A DNA stretch of 64,000 nt from Nereocystis luetkeana (taxonomy: Eukaryota > Sar > Phaeophyceae > Laminariales > Laminariaceae). A model generated the notes under the pieces. That model did not search any database. It was not told the DNA's origin and worked only from the letters and a program-made list of their open reading frames with translations. The stretch lies in the NCBI GenBank assembly GCA_031213475.1, contig JARUPZ010000007.1, forward strand, positions 10,253,458-10,317,457. The letters are read 5' to 3'. Of this stretch, positions 1 through 11,800 are shown piece after piece (positions within the stretch are counted from its first letter, which is position 1; every line of letters begins with the position of its first letter). The position numbers were made by a program, and so were the translations under genes.

Positions 1-226
1 TTTGTAACAGCTTGTTTATATTTCGGGGCTCGGTGAGGACTCGGAGTATGTCCCTGGTTCCCTTTTCGGTGCTACTATCACATGTGAAGCTGATGTTACG
101 TTAATTTTTTTCATCTCTCGGGAAAATGTAAGCCTGGTGGACGCTTTCTTTACCTTTCAGACAAAAACAGAAGCCGATTGGTTACTCATGGTAACACCCC
201 TGTCCAGCTGTCGCGGGGATTCATAC

Positions 227-424
227 CGACTCTTTGAACCAGGTGACCCGCGACAGACAGCGCGCTTGTGTGACGAAGGCCATTCGGCAGACACATTTGC
301 TCATCATCGCCCGTGTCTTTCTTTGCTTATGGTTCACGTCTCCTCGATTCTCCTGATACTTCCCGTGCACACGAACGTGCCTCTTCGCTATCCTGACAAA
401 GGCCTCGACAAGGTAACAATAAGG
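227..424 (-). CDS. Basic exon following the charged helix, minus strand
   Basis: Acceptor TCTCAG at 425-430, then an open phase 0 segment with YLVEAFVRIAKRHVRVHGKY and NHKQRKTRAMMSKC. It ends near donor GTATGA at 226, where an in-frame TGA would also give a short tail (SV, stop). It could therefore be the last exon. Confidence 0.45.
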
Positions 425-3400
425 CTGAGACTACCACCACCACCGCCACCACCAACGCCACCACCAACTCCATCACCACCCCCCCGACCACCACCACCAC
501 CACGACCACCACCACAAACCACCCCTATCCCAACCACCACCATCGCACCATCACCATCATCACCACGCACATCCGCACACCCACCTTGTCTCTTTGCGCG
601 CTGAGAGCGTCGTGTTGCTCCATCCTCTTGGCGGCTTGCTCCTCGTCAGTGAAGGCCTGTTTTTCGTTTTTTCCGAAGCCAGTCTGCCCAATGTGCCAAA
701 AGACGGGGCAAAATCGACATCGTTTTCCAGCGGAAACAAGGTGCGTGTTTGAGCGGGCGGGTTCAGGGGGGTAGATCTGTGACACGTCAGTTACGGTCAA
801 TTCGTCACTGGGACTGACGGCGTTCCTCAACCGAGGAACTACCCCCACCCCCCCCCAAACAAATGTCGTCGGAATCTTGTGTTTGTCTTGTTTTTTTCGA
901 TAAATATTATTACGGGGGACCATAGTAAATAGGACCTACGGTGAAGACAAAAACCAATATTTACCTGTTTTTGCTAACAGTGTTTAGTCCTGTTTACTCT
1001 GGCCCCTCGTAGTAGAAGAAAAATAAAAACTAAGCCATGGGATTGTCGCGCAGTTTTGTTCTCAGAGTCAAAATACCAGTTACTTCAGGTGAGGTAGGTA
1101 ACTCTTATACTATACTCAAGTGAAGGGCTCGGAGGAACGCATACAGGTGGGCACCCCTGCCGCAGCATGGCGTCAGATGGAGCGGTGCATTGGGAGTGAG
1201 GTGTTTTCACAGACGGGATGACAGCCCAAAAAACACACGCGACACAGCAAACAAGCTCAGCGCTGAAGACCTGGCACCAGTACGAGTACCGGGTAGGCGA
1301 GCCCCCCCCTGTCACTCGGATGGAGAAAAAAACGGAACGTGGATTGCAGTCTACAGGCGACCAAACGATGCCGCGCTAGGGGCCGTGCCAGCGGAGCTGG
1401 CGACGCAGAGCAAGAAAAGTGCCTAATTTCGGAGCGAAAATGAGGCTTGCTGATTTTTACGTCCGCCTGAAACATAATATAGAACATGCCCTGCTGCTTT
1501 TGAGGTTTTAATAGGTGGAGCCGGAGATGCTACATACAGAGTTTCTGGAGCCGGAGACGCGCGCCGTCTGCCCGAAAATCTCTGGAAAAAAAACGGTTCA
1601 TATTTTTTTTACGGCCTTTCATCAGCGCACACAGATCTACAGCTAGATCACGATCCAGATCATCTAGACCCCAGCCTGCCGTTATGGTATGCTGTGCAGG
1701 ATATGTTACAGTGCAGATCCAACCCAGGAAACATGCCCCAGATCACGCAGGTGGTGCGGCTCCCAGCCGGCAGCATGAGCTAGATCATACCTGGTACATA
1801 TTAGAGGGACCTATCTATTTATCTGTGCCCTGAAAGGTCTTTGGTAGATCATCAAGTGGAACCCGATGACCTATCCGAGGCGCGCAGTATTATCCACCAG
1901 CGTCAGTTCCTAGCCAGAGTAAGGCATGCTTTACTCCTTACCTTGCCTTACCTTACCTTACCTTACCTTACCTTACCTTACCTTACCGTACCTTACCTTA
2001 CCTTCTGAGTGAACTTCATGTACCCCACCCTCGACAGGCTGTGCTCCACAGTCTTGGCTTCCGCTTCTAGCATAAGGAGGATCTCTCTGGCCTATCAAAT
2101 TGGAGATGACCCACAGCACAACAAGTACCAAACCAGCAGGCGTTCTTTAGGTCGGGATCGGGGAGATTTTTTTGTGTGCTGTAAGCACAAGAAATCGCTT
2201 CAGCTAGCTGCAGCACGAGTTTGTCTATAAAACGGTATGCCCGAAGGCATAGAATGCGCTATTACTTTAGGATTGTTGAAAAACGAGTTACACCCAGGCA
2301 ATGGATGGTATAGCCGTCTATTTGGTCGATAGTCCCGATAGCAGCGCTGGTTTGTTGAGTTCCGCGATGCAAGTTCACGTTCGTCAACTTGACAGACCAC
2401 ACGCGTAGTAGACACCTGTAGTTTACAGGAGGTATTAATAGGTGAAACACACGGTTTGAGCAGGGGATATGTATCTGGATGTGACAAGAAGGAACGCCAT
2501 CTATATGTAACCATTTTTTTTAGGTGTTTTTGCTCGAGAACAACGAGATGGGTGTTGAAAATTCGTCACCCCTCAGGTCGGCTCTTCCCCGGTATCGCTT
2601 GCATCCCGCCTTGTAGCAGTTGCCGTTTTTACCCCAAGGTTTTCCTTACAAGGAAATAGCTACCTTCATCGTTCAGCTAAATCGACAGCCTCTCAACGAA
2701 CTCGATGCCGAAGCACGAAACAGCCACCCACCGTTACCTCTAGCGACCGACGCAACTCCTCCAAGCCACACGCATACCACATGAGTTTCGCTCACTGAGA
2801 AGGCACGACGAGGCGGGTTGGACGCTTGTGATGCACGCACGCGGCCCGGGTTGGAATCGGGGTGATTTTACTACCTCCTTTTGCTTTGCGCTGGTGGTCT
2901 TGTTCTGCTCGCCAGCTATTAAATCTCTTGAAATTATGGACTTTATTTTCACGCAGCGGTGTAGGCACTTGCTTTACGAGGTTTTTGTTGTTGTTCTTAC
3001 TTTGCCCCAGCATCGCCGAAAACCCAGTTCGTGGTCTCGAAATAGGCTCCAACAGCTCTGGAGCGGAAGAGTGCCGCAAGAAAAAAAAACACACTCACAC
3101 AAAACATATGCGCTATACTAAACCATTCCGAGAAGCTTCTTAGTAAGAGCAACGCTTGTCAGGCGAACAGGTGGTGAAAATGATTGAGGTTTCATGTCCG
3201 GTGGAAAATGGAGCCGGGCTTTGGGTCGGATCACCGCACGCTGCACTGGACTGCCGCACCTCTTTAACCTCGTCGTCCTCTTCCAGTAGACCGCACAGCA
3301 GCCACGCCGTCAGATCTTCGGGCGACACCTTATACAAGACGAGCCAAAGGGACAAAAACACCACCAAAGAACGAATACCTTATCAAAGAGACACCATGTA

Positions 3401-4973
3401 TGTAGTCTGCAGGTTTCGTATGAACAGTTGACGATTTCATGGCGTAGCAAGGCAAGAGAATTAGCCCCAGCACTTCTGCACCCTGGCCGCTAGAGGCCTG
3501 GCACATGAAGTGTCGCTATCGCAAAAAATATCTATCGAGTCGGTATGTACAGTACTTCAGTTTTTCAGTGAAGCAAAGCCTCCCCCCGCTCTCGACTGAG
3601 TGCTCCGTCTCGAAAGGCATGCGTGGTCAAAGATCAAATGACTAAGCCAAGCAACGAGTACCCCCCCCCCCCCCCCCCCCCCGGCTGCCATGGAGTATTC
3701 CCGGAGCACACAACAAGTTACTGATATATAATTCAACCGATTTGATCTAGTTCAACTATTTTTATACTAACAATAGAGGACGTTTACATAGTATTCGGTC
3801 AATGAGCAGACGAACTTGACAGAAAGAGAGAGTCCGTTATCGAAGCTCCATCTCGGCGGTACTAGACGAGGATCCCCTAAACCCCGCGTCCTGTCCCAGC
3901 GCGAGTTCTTACCAGGTACCAGGTAAGATACATTACAAGGCGCACGCTGCGGGAGGGGTGCGCCTGCAATCTGTCCGATGTCCCTCGCTTTCGAGGAGCT
4001 CTCTATTTCATCCACTGACGGCATTAACAAAAAAAAACATGGCTTAGGCCTACACGTGTTTTTTTTTTGTAACAGCAAGCGATGTTGGGTAGTAGTTTCC
4101 ATCAGTCCCAGTGACAAACTAAGTGGCCGTAACAGTGCTACCCCAACACCTGCCGCACACCGCATCACGACCACAACGATAACCGCTACCCATGCTAGAT
4201 ACTTGAGGGTTGCCTGAACGTGGGCTGCTGTGTACTGTTACTGCCTGTACCAGGTACCTTCTTATTGTACAACAAGCGGGTCACGCTCGGGATACATGTG
4301 TTGAGTAATGTTGTGGGGCCTTGCCCTTACCTCCGCCCGTTCGTTGTTGGTTTTGAGAGGAACGTTGAAGATCATGACGCGAACGTCGCCGTAATAGAAC
4401 GGATCTCGAGAAAAATCCACCACCTGGCGGCGCAAAATAGGGCGATGTGCAGTATGTTTATCCACGAACGAGAGTAAGTCACGCGCCAGAACCGCTACAG
4501 CCACCTACAGGTACTACACGCAAACCAGCGTGACCACGCCCTTACGCAAAATATCAGGTATCTGGTGGTACTACGCGCTCATGCTGACGATATTTATGAG
4601 ACTCTGGCCACACTTTCCCGTGTCTGACTGGAGAGTTCACCCGGTGGAGTTCTCATCGGTGTGACGCGCTGCCCGACCACAGTTTCTTGACAATCGAAGG
4701 AGTACCACTAGTTTGATTTGACCCTACCCCAGACGAGCCCCCGAATCCAGGGGTGGGCGTTCAACCGCAGACCACTGCCCCCACCATCATCACCACCACC
4801 ACCGCGTGATGCTCAACACGAGACCCGAAAATTCTAGGAACGACTCCGATTAAGGCCTTTTGCTCGTGCTCCTGCTCGTGCTCCTGCTCCTGCTCCTGCT
4901 ACTGCTACTGCTACTGCTACTGCTAATGCCACTGCTACTGCTACTGCTACTGCTGCTGTTACTGGCACTACTA

Positions 4974-5019
<46 letters not shown>

Positions 5020-7008
5020 TACTACTACTGATACCGATACTGACTCTGATATTGATACGCGAAAGGTTACTTGATTTTCAAGGTTGAACTCAAGCCGCAC
5101 AAAAATGCGCTCTGCCGTGCTCGGGGAATTTGTTTTAGTGGAACATCTCCTGAACGCAATCGAATCAGTCTCAAATAGTCATCATGCTTCTATTAATACT
5201 GTACCAGGTATATATAACATGTACTTGCCGTCCTCAGGGCATCGTTTTTAGTGGGGCATCTCTCACACGCAATTAATTCGACGAATGCCGTTCAATCAGG
5301 ATGCCACTACTTATTCGCTGCGCTCGGTGAAATTCTTTTGTAGTGCGGCCATTTCCTTTGAACCAATGGCATCAAATCGCAACGCAAGCATTGTTAGTAC
5401 GACTACAGTAGTAGTGAACCCGCTATACAGTGCCGGTTGAGTAGCGGCGGCTGCCCGCCATAAGTGACTGTGAAATCGCTTGGCACAGATGATATCAACC
5501 AGTGTGGCAGTGTGCGGAGTAGTGCCGATTTCAGCTATAGTGCCGGTATCGTTGGCTGGCGCACACCGGAACTAGAAAGAGGAGCCACTCTTGTACTCGC
5601 CTCTTTCTCCTCCACGGCAACGACTGCGTAGGTCCAAGGCAGCGTGCGACACTGTAATTGAGCGTCGGGCGGCCACACTATGTCTCCGGTTGTTTGGTCC
5701 TTCAGGTAGTCAGCCTGCGCGAGGGCAGGGCGAGATGTAAGTAGGGCGCCTTCCATATCATTATGTGCTGTAAGGACGCGCCAACACGGTATTGATGCAG
5801 CATGCGCGCCATGCCTCTACAGTGCGATAGACAAGCACGAGTCAATAAGGTAGGCATGATACAGTACGTGAGCCATGCCTCTACAGTGCGGGGGGGGAGG
5901 GGGTGCTTTTGAGCCCAACAACAAAAGGAGTTTTCAACTGAGACACTCCTCCATAGTTTTGGAATTCCAGTTATATATACTGTAGGTGATACAATTTAAT
6001 CCGTCGCATGGATTTGGGATACTCATTCCTGTTTATACTTCATGATATCGTGCACCGGGTTACACGTGCGTATTGCAACATTTACATAGGTCGACATTCA
6101 AATTTACTCAGTTGGCCGCTAAAATTAATTGCGGTATATGCGTACCAGGTACCAGATATATACGTGGATTTCAACACTGTAACCTACCTTGACTTGCAGT
6201 GGGCATTTGAGACACATTGTCTCCAGCCAGACGGGGGTAAGGTGATGCCTGGGCACCTTCCACGCGCAATTTTCTACCGGCTCTCCGTCTTCGTCAAGGC
6301 ACGCGATGTGGATTTTTTCGTTCCACCTGTGTTTGTAAGCGATATAATCAACACCCACGTCATAGGTATTTACAGCAGTGGAAACAACGGTAAATGTATA
6401 TGGCATGTGACACCTGGTATATACGTACCCTGCTGGTATCCGGCACGAGGCGCGGACACCAAATAGTTGTGCTGTAGATATTGCGGCTTCGTTTGGCCCC
6501 AGAAGGAGGCCTTTGAAGTTTCCAGGTGCTGTACAGCAAGTACCTGGTAATGTACGGATGCTACTACTGTATAGCGGGTGCCAAAAGGTTTGCCAACCCG
6601 GTGGAGGTGGTAGAAAGTACAGTAGAGAACATGTGGCAGTTGGTGTGCTCCGTTCCTCGTGATTACCCGCGACATAAACATGGGGAGTATTCACGAGTAA
6701 GGTGGCGACGGTGCATCGTACACAAATAGCCGTCTTGACAAGCTGATTTCGTCTTGGGTTTTTATGAGGCTGACACGTCTGTCTTGCGATGTAATCCCAC
6801 CCGTCAGTCTACCACAGGATTCGCAAATGCCACACGCACAAGGATAACCTGTTCCCCCCTACCCCAAACAGCTCGTATATACGTACCAGGCTCTTTTGCG
6901 TTTGGCATCTCTCTCGAGAGTCTTGAGCGATTCCCCCGGCGTCTTGATCTTTGCACGCTTCGCCTCGATGGCTTCGCGGATGGCCGCCGACCCGCCGCTG
7001 GACGACAT
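227..7008 (-). CDS. Multi-exon gene of unknown function, minus strand (partial model)
   Basis: Gene-level span; I do not recognise the product. Likely exons in order of transcription are 7008-6887, 6326-6188, 5714-5597, 4494-4331, 3328-3260 and 3055-3001, followed after a gap by 683-585 and 424-227. The first six splice GT-AG with matching phases, giving a start MSSSGGSAAIREAIEAKRAK and then segments rich in W, Y and charged residues. The last two are a charged helix and a basic segment; they join each other in phase, but their link to the first six is inferred from strand and proximity. At least one exon between 3000 and 684 is missing from the model. Introns hold a CTG/CTA array, family A and C repeats and a TTACC array. 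The gene is divergent from the plus-strand gene at 7268. Exons are moderately supported; the single-gene claim is inference. Confidence 0.5.
425..584. repeat. CCACCA-rich intronic low-complexity tract
   Basis: Imperfect ACC/CCA trinucleotide sequence fills the short intron between the two preceding exons. Its apparent reading frames (poly-Pro or poly-Val) are repeat artefacts. Confidence 0.7.
585..683 (-). CDS. Charged helical exon, probably of the same minus gene
   Basis: Thirty-three codons between acceptor TTGGGCAG and donor GTGGGT, phase 0 at both ends: TGFGKNEKQAFTDEEQAAKR then MEQHDALSAQRDK. The high Glu, Lys, Gln and Arg content suggests a helix. It is clearly more protein-like than the other frames here. 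Confidence 0.6.
908..1014. mobile_element. Family A palindromic MITE (copy 1)
   Basis: Ends match TTACGGGGGACCATAG and its inverse, flanked by TA; the right arm is diverged. The internal AAAAACC and TTTAGTCCTG segments match the other copies. Non-coding, about 105 bp. Confidence 0.75.
1665..1805. repeat. Family C dispersed repeat (copy 1)
   Basis: Shares CCTGCCGTTATG, GATCCAACCCAGGAAACATG and GATCATGCAGATCAT-like blocks with copies at 12945 and 21165. About 120-140 bp, with no coding content. Class unknown. Confidence 0.6.
1938..2004. repeat. (TTACC)n pentamer array
   Basis: About 13 near-perfect copies of CCTTA, with one variant unit (CCGTA). Confidence 0.9.
3001..3055 (-). CDS. Unknown minus gene, exon 6
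   Basis: Short exon LLEPISRPRTGFSAMLGQ between acceptor CCAGAG and donor GTAAGA. Start phase 0 matches exon 5. It is short, so the support is mostly the splice sites and phase. Confidence 0.4.
3260..3328 (-). CDS. Unknown minus gene, exon 5
   Basis: Acceptor ATAAG, then VSPEDLTAWLLCGLLEEDDE, a compact amphipathic and acidic segment. Donor GTGCGG after VKE (or GTTAAA nine bases earlier, ending at 3269); both keep phase 0. Confidence 0.5.
3661..3682. repeat. Poly-C tract
   Basis: Uninterrupted run of 22 C residues in an intron of the minus gene. Confidence 0.9.
4331..4494 (-). CDS. Unknown minus gene, exon 4
   Basis: Contains VLARDLLSFVDKHTAHRP, then RRQVVDFSRDPFYYGDVRV and MIFNVPLKTNNERAE, and ends at GAG followed by donor GTAAGG in phase 0. 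An alternative acceptor would start it at 4504 (GTAG before GTGGCT), but only the 4494 start matches the phase of exon 3. Confidence 0.6.
4860..5045. repeat. CTG/CTA trinucleotide array
   Basis: CTCGTG, CTGCTC, CTGCTA and CTACTA blocks follow one another in an intron of the minus gene. The block order suggests successive variant expansions. Apparent poly-Leu and poly-Val frames are artefacts. Confidence 0.85.
5597..5714 (-). CDS. Unknown minus gene, exon 3
   Basis: Acceptor GCGCAG and donor GTACAA enclose a segment with ADYLKDQTTGDIVWPPDAQ and TLPWTYAVVAVEEKE. Composition is protein-like, with alternating hydrophobic and charged residues. It leaves one base over, which fits acceptor GTAG at 4495 in the next exon. 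No family recognised. Confidence 0.6.
6188..6326 (-). CDS. Unknown minus gene, exon 2
   Basis: Acceptor CACAG and donor AAG-GTAGGT flank 139 bases. The segment contains WNEKIHIACLDEDGEPVE and then HHLTPVWLETMCLKCPLQVK. It reads like a folded domain rather than random sequence, with three Cys and several Trp. It ends in phase 0, matching the next exon. Confidence 0.6.
6887..7008 (-). CDS. Unknown minus gene, exon 1 with start codon
   Basis: ATG at 7008-7006 opens a charged helical segment (residues 1-40, with AIREAIEAKRAKIKTP and KTLERDAKRKRA). It ends at CCTG followed by donor GTACGT, which lies inside a TACCAGG word. Two leftover bases (TG) are completed by the G that begins the next exon to give Trp. 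The start is chosen because the protein composition is coherent and the splice phase fits. Confidence 0.6.
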
Positions 7009-7267
7009 GACTACAACCTTACTTAGTCAAGTCAGCCGACACTTCTTTAAGGGTCAGCTTCCCACGCCGTGCCTCCCTTGCGTGTGCCTCCAGCACGGCC
7101 TGCAAGATCAAAACAGATCCAAGTCCGGATCCAAACCTCCGATCTAACCGCATATGGACGGTATATCTGCCCCTCACAAAGAATGCCGACAGGAAAACAT
7201 CGAACTCCTAAGGAGGTTGCGCCGCATCACGACAACCGTGAGAACGACGTTTTGGTTCAAATTTTGA
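7009..7267. promoter_or_regulatory. Putative shared (bidirectional) promoter region
   Basis: About 259 bases separate the two divergent start codons at 7008 (minus) and 7268 (plus). Such a spacing would make this the 5' UTR and promoter region of both genes. No TATA box or other element is obvious. Inference from gene layout only. Confidence 0.4.
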
Positions 7268-7473
7268 ATGAGCTCGCACCGCGGGCTGAAACCTGCCGTG
7301 GGCGTGGCCCTCTGTATCGGTACTGGATGCACTGCCGTGGTGCTAAGCGATGCCGATTCCAGAGGCCGGCGGCGCCTCTCGTCGGGAGCATCAGAGATTC
7401 GACGTGAGGTTCTCCTGAGAGCTCTGTCCAAACGTTTTCTTTCGCCCTCTGAAGGCAGCATCTCGCCAGAAGC

Positions 7474-7512
<39 letters not shown>

Positions 7513-8892
7513 AGAGACACAGCGGTTGCCTACCGGTCGCCAACAACAGGGTGCAGTAGAGCTCACTACTGTGTCAGTCCCCTCCACGACAGAGCCAGAG
7601 GGCATCGGCAAAAGGTTCTATGTTGTTACTGGTCCGGATGCCGACTTGACCTCGCTGGCGAGGAAGCGTATTTCGCGTGCCCTGCTCTCGACCGACAACA
7701 ATAGAGCCAGCCAACGCGAGACCCCCGCTCTGCTGCTGCCTGCACGCCTCGTCGTGCCCTACGACTGCGTGCTCGGGACGGGGAGATTTTCTTTGCTGGT
7801 GGAGCAGCAGCTCTTGTGGCTACCGCAAGACTCGCCTCTGGAAGATGCTTGTGGTGTTTCGTCTCCACTTGATGGACGTCGTGGTGTAGAAGGAGACTTG
7901 CGTCGACAACCGCAGCAACAGTATCAGCAGCAGCAGCAGCAACAACAGCAGCAACAACATCTGAAGTCCCACGACAACAGCGTCGCCGACAACGACAACG
8001 ATAACGACACGGGAGACAAGGTGTTATCGAAACAAGGACCAAGCGCGAGGGCGCCGCCGACCGGGCGGACCCTGATCACCAACTTGGAATCGCTTTTGCT
8101 GAGGGCAACGCTCCCTTTTATGGACGCCGAGCAGCTCGACCAGGCCGCCCTATGGGCCATCGAGAACGCCCTATCTGCGCCTACCCCCCCCGCCGCCGCC
8201 GCTGCCGCTGAGGCCACCGCCACCGCCGCCGGCCAGCCCCACATAACTACTACTGCGTCGGCGAACGGCAAGGAACATTCCGCTGAGGCTTCGCGGCCGA
8301 CCCGACCGGGAAGCATTCGAGGCGAGACTACAACCGTCGGCAACCACGACCGTGACACCTCTCGGGGGGAGGGAGAGGAGGACTCTTCTTCGGGGTCATT
8401 CTCGGATGGAGCGGTGGCAGATTTTAGCGAGGGGGGACAAGGGGATACGGCGCCAAAAATGGCAGATTTCGCTTTTTCCGAAACCGAATCCGAGGTGAAA
8501 TCTGATACCGAATCGAACACCGAATCTGAGACCGAATGGGGGACCGAATCGGGGACCGAATCGGGGGCCGAATCGGGGACCGAATGGGGAACCGAATCGG
8601 GGGCCGAATCGGAGACCCGGTTGCAATCCGTGTCGAGCAAAGGCCAGACCCAGACCCATGCTCCTAGTAGGAGCAACTTTGTTTTGGAAATCGCATGGTC
8701 AGCGCGGGAGCATGACGGCGAAGGAACGGCCGACGGGTACGAGACACGCGGCGCTAGTATTGGCCGCGAGGGGAACAGCAGCGGCAGCAGCAGCAACAGC
8801 AGCATAATAAATTCTTCAAGGCCGTTGTGTGGGGAGTTGGCGAGGTGGGGTTGGCGGCTGGCGGCCCGCGGTCTCGGGCACGCGATGATCAG
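7268..8892 (+). CDS. Exon 1 of the large unknown gene
   Basis: ATG at 7268 opens 541 codons ending at donor GTAGGT. Early residues GLKPAVGVALCIGTGCTAVV have a Gly-rich beta-strand look, reminiscent of the ATP-binding start of sugar-kinase/actin-fold proteins but without enough support to call it. Gln runs lie near residues 70-81 and 218-230, an Ala-rich tract near 307-320, and acidic TESE/TESG repeats near 400-450. Better-ordered patches are FYVVTGPDADLTSLARKR and ARLVVPYDCVLGTGRFSLLV. Confidence 0.7.
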
Positions 8893-11800
8893 GTAGGTGG
8901 CCGTTTCTTTGTGGTTTGCATTTTTATTGCTTTATTTTTTTTTCTTCAGCGTGTGCCTGAGGTAGCGGGATTGCTACGTACGCCAAGTGCCACTCGGGAG
9001 ATGATTGATTGTTGCTATTAATATTACTATTTGTCATGTACACCCGGTAGTAAATACCTGGTAGGATGGAGGGCGTGCATGGGAGCGGGGGGCTTCTCTT
9101 CGATGGGGCGAATTGTGTTTTCCCTCCAGCATGGATACTCATATTTTTGTTCGTTGCGTTCTCTGGTAGCAGTATCAACATACGACGTGTAAATACAAAC
9201 GCCGTGAGATATGTCGACGCACACGAAGGCCGACGCTCTTAACAAACCACCCCCAGCCCCCCTCCAAAACCGACGTCTAGGAGAATCTTCGTCCCGAATG
9301 CCATACTCCCCGGGTCGGGCCAAAATATGCGTCGGCTTCGTGTCAAATTTGTCTCGTCCACGTTCCGGTGGACGTTTCGCAGCTCACCGAACCCCTGGGT
9401 GCTCGCGGAGGTGCAGAGAGCTCTGCAGGCTGAGGGCAAGGCCTCCATCCCTGGCCTGTGTCAGGAGCCGGGCACCGGTAACAGCGACGGTGGCGGGGTC
9501 AAAGATGAGGGCGATGCTTCGTCCATCGAGGTTACCGTTGTGAGGGTGGCGCTCCCGTCGGCTACTGAGCGAGAGCAGGTGCGCGCCTGCTTCCCGGATG
9601 AGTTGTGGTGGCGCGCTATACACTAGAATACTGGCCGACGTTGTTTTTGTACGTGCTTCGATTTATATATTTACAACTACAGAGTGCGTCAGCTAAAAAT
9701 TCAAGACAAAACATTGATTGATATTGAGCTTGGCAAGCTTCTGCGTGACACATCCTCGTTGTCGCTGAAACTATTGCAGCAGTGCCGCAAGCAGTTCTAC
9801 TTGTTGCTCGATGCTGACCTGCTTATCACCAGGAACGACGGTCGAGATTTGCAGCGATGAATGCTGGCTAGAATGTGCTCCGCACGCCCATGTTTTGCGT
9901 TCGCAGCTTTCCTACCAGTCCGAGTGCTTGCTTTTTCAACTGTGGCGCGGTTTCACCCCCACCCCTCCCCTCTCTCTCCCTTTTCCCTCCTCATATCCCC
10001 CCCCCCCGCTCCCGTGCGATGATATAATCGACTGCCCTTCACCCTCGTCCCAACCCTCTATTACATGGACTTTAGGCGGTAGTTTCCGTGGCGCGAGAGC
10101 TCGGGATGGATGACCACCTGTCAGAGCTGGACGTTTCCAAACTCGGGGAGCTAACGGGAGGCAGACGCGAGGGGCTTCTTCACGTCCTCGGCGGGGTCCG
10201 AGGGTCATCCACCGGTAATATTCGCTTTGATCCTGATCCGGACTGTGGAATCAACCAACCGAATAAGAGGAGGGGCCTTCTCCGTGTACCTTTTTCGTCT
10301 CTCCTCTTTCCCTTGGTTTCTTTGTTCGTTTGTGTGTTCTCTCTTACTTTTGTGTTTTTCATTTCAGCGTGTTCGAGCCTGTGCTGCGCCCATGGTGGCG
10401 AGGAGGACGATGAGACCACGACCGCCACCACCTCAACGACAACCGTAAACACCCATAACAGCAACAGCCACAACAGCAAACATCAACATCAATAGTAAAA
10501 AAAATAGCTGGAACATGTCTACCACCACCCTAGTGGTCAAAAACGCTTTTCCTCGCCCCCCCCCCCCCCGATATCTCCACCCTCCCACCCCACCCCCACC
10601 GGGTGAATTCTGCATCGCAGTCGACGAGGCATGCCAGGCTGTTGTGGACGACGAAGCCCTAGCCCTAGCCTCGGAATGGGGCCTGCTCCCGCGCGATAAC
10701 AGCCTCGGAGAAGCCGAGGAGATAACGGCCAGCAGCCTTCCTGGCGGAACGGAGCCCGAAGCGCAAGCGGCTCTATCGCCTGCGTTGATCGCGCGAGGGG
10801 TTTCTACTGTCACAGGGAGCGGTGCTGTCTTCGCGGGGGGCAAGGGGCGGGAGGAGTGGGCGCCTCTGTGGGAAGCGCTGGGCGTGCTCTGCATGCCGTC
10901 AGTTTCTATCGGGGCCGGTAAGTGTCTCACCGCTGTCTGTAACCGGCCTGAACCCTAACCCGTAAAATGTATATAGACAACGGGCTTTTTATAAGCCTGC
11001 TGCATGTAGTATCGGTGGAACGTTGTTGTTTTGTTGTTCGGAGGCGAGCGGCACGGAGGGGGAATGGGGGGGTTGGGGTTGGGATGGGGGGCGGAGACGT
11101 ATGTTGTAGATGATGTCGAGGGTGGGAAGAGGACGGCTTGGCTCGAGTTTTCCCCTGAAGAACTGTGACCCTTCTTGGGGGGGGGAGGGGGGGGGGTGTA
11201 CTCATGTCATGCATAGCCGTAGTCGTATGACCATAGACCCTCGCATCCCTACAATGCCCGGGCGGAGCACGTCAGGTTTCCACCGATCATGCAGACACTG
11301 CTTGCACCAAGCTATGAGCAGCGCCGTGTTTTGTTCGGCGAGTCGCATGAAAGGTGGGGTGCATCGTGCTATGAACCGCTTGTGAGGCGGACTTGCATGT
11401 GGCGGCAGCTTTAATTAGTCAATTGGCACTTCTTGGGGAGGGGATAAACACCTTGAAGTTAAACTGGGGTACTCTTTGCAGCAGTATACTCTGGTTGTAA
11501 AGGGATAAGGTACTGAGATAACAGAGGTTGGGCCGCGTGGGGCTGCTATTACGGGAGGGCATAGTTAACAGGACCAAATATTGTCAGTAAAAATGGTTAA
11601 ACATATACCAGGTAGGTTTTTATGTTTCCCATAGGTCCTGTTACCTATGGTCCCCCGTAATAGCATGCCTTAAGCGTGGTCATCTTGCCCGCGTGATGCC
11701 ACGCGTGAATATTGGCCTTGCTGCGCTCGCGCTTCCCGTTGAATTTTCTTGCGCAAACGTCGACTGAGTGGTATAGCAGCGCTGTCCACAACCCTACCGA

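Noticed and set aside
3919-4014. Possible exon VDEIESSSKARDIGQIAGAP of the minus gene
   Set aside because: Good donor GTAAGA, but its start phase does not fit exon 4 (4494-4331); kept out of the model.
6008-6466. 152-codon plus frame
   Set aside because: It overlaps the better supported minus exon at 6188-6326 with phase-matched splice sites.
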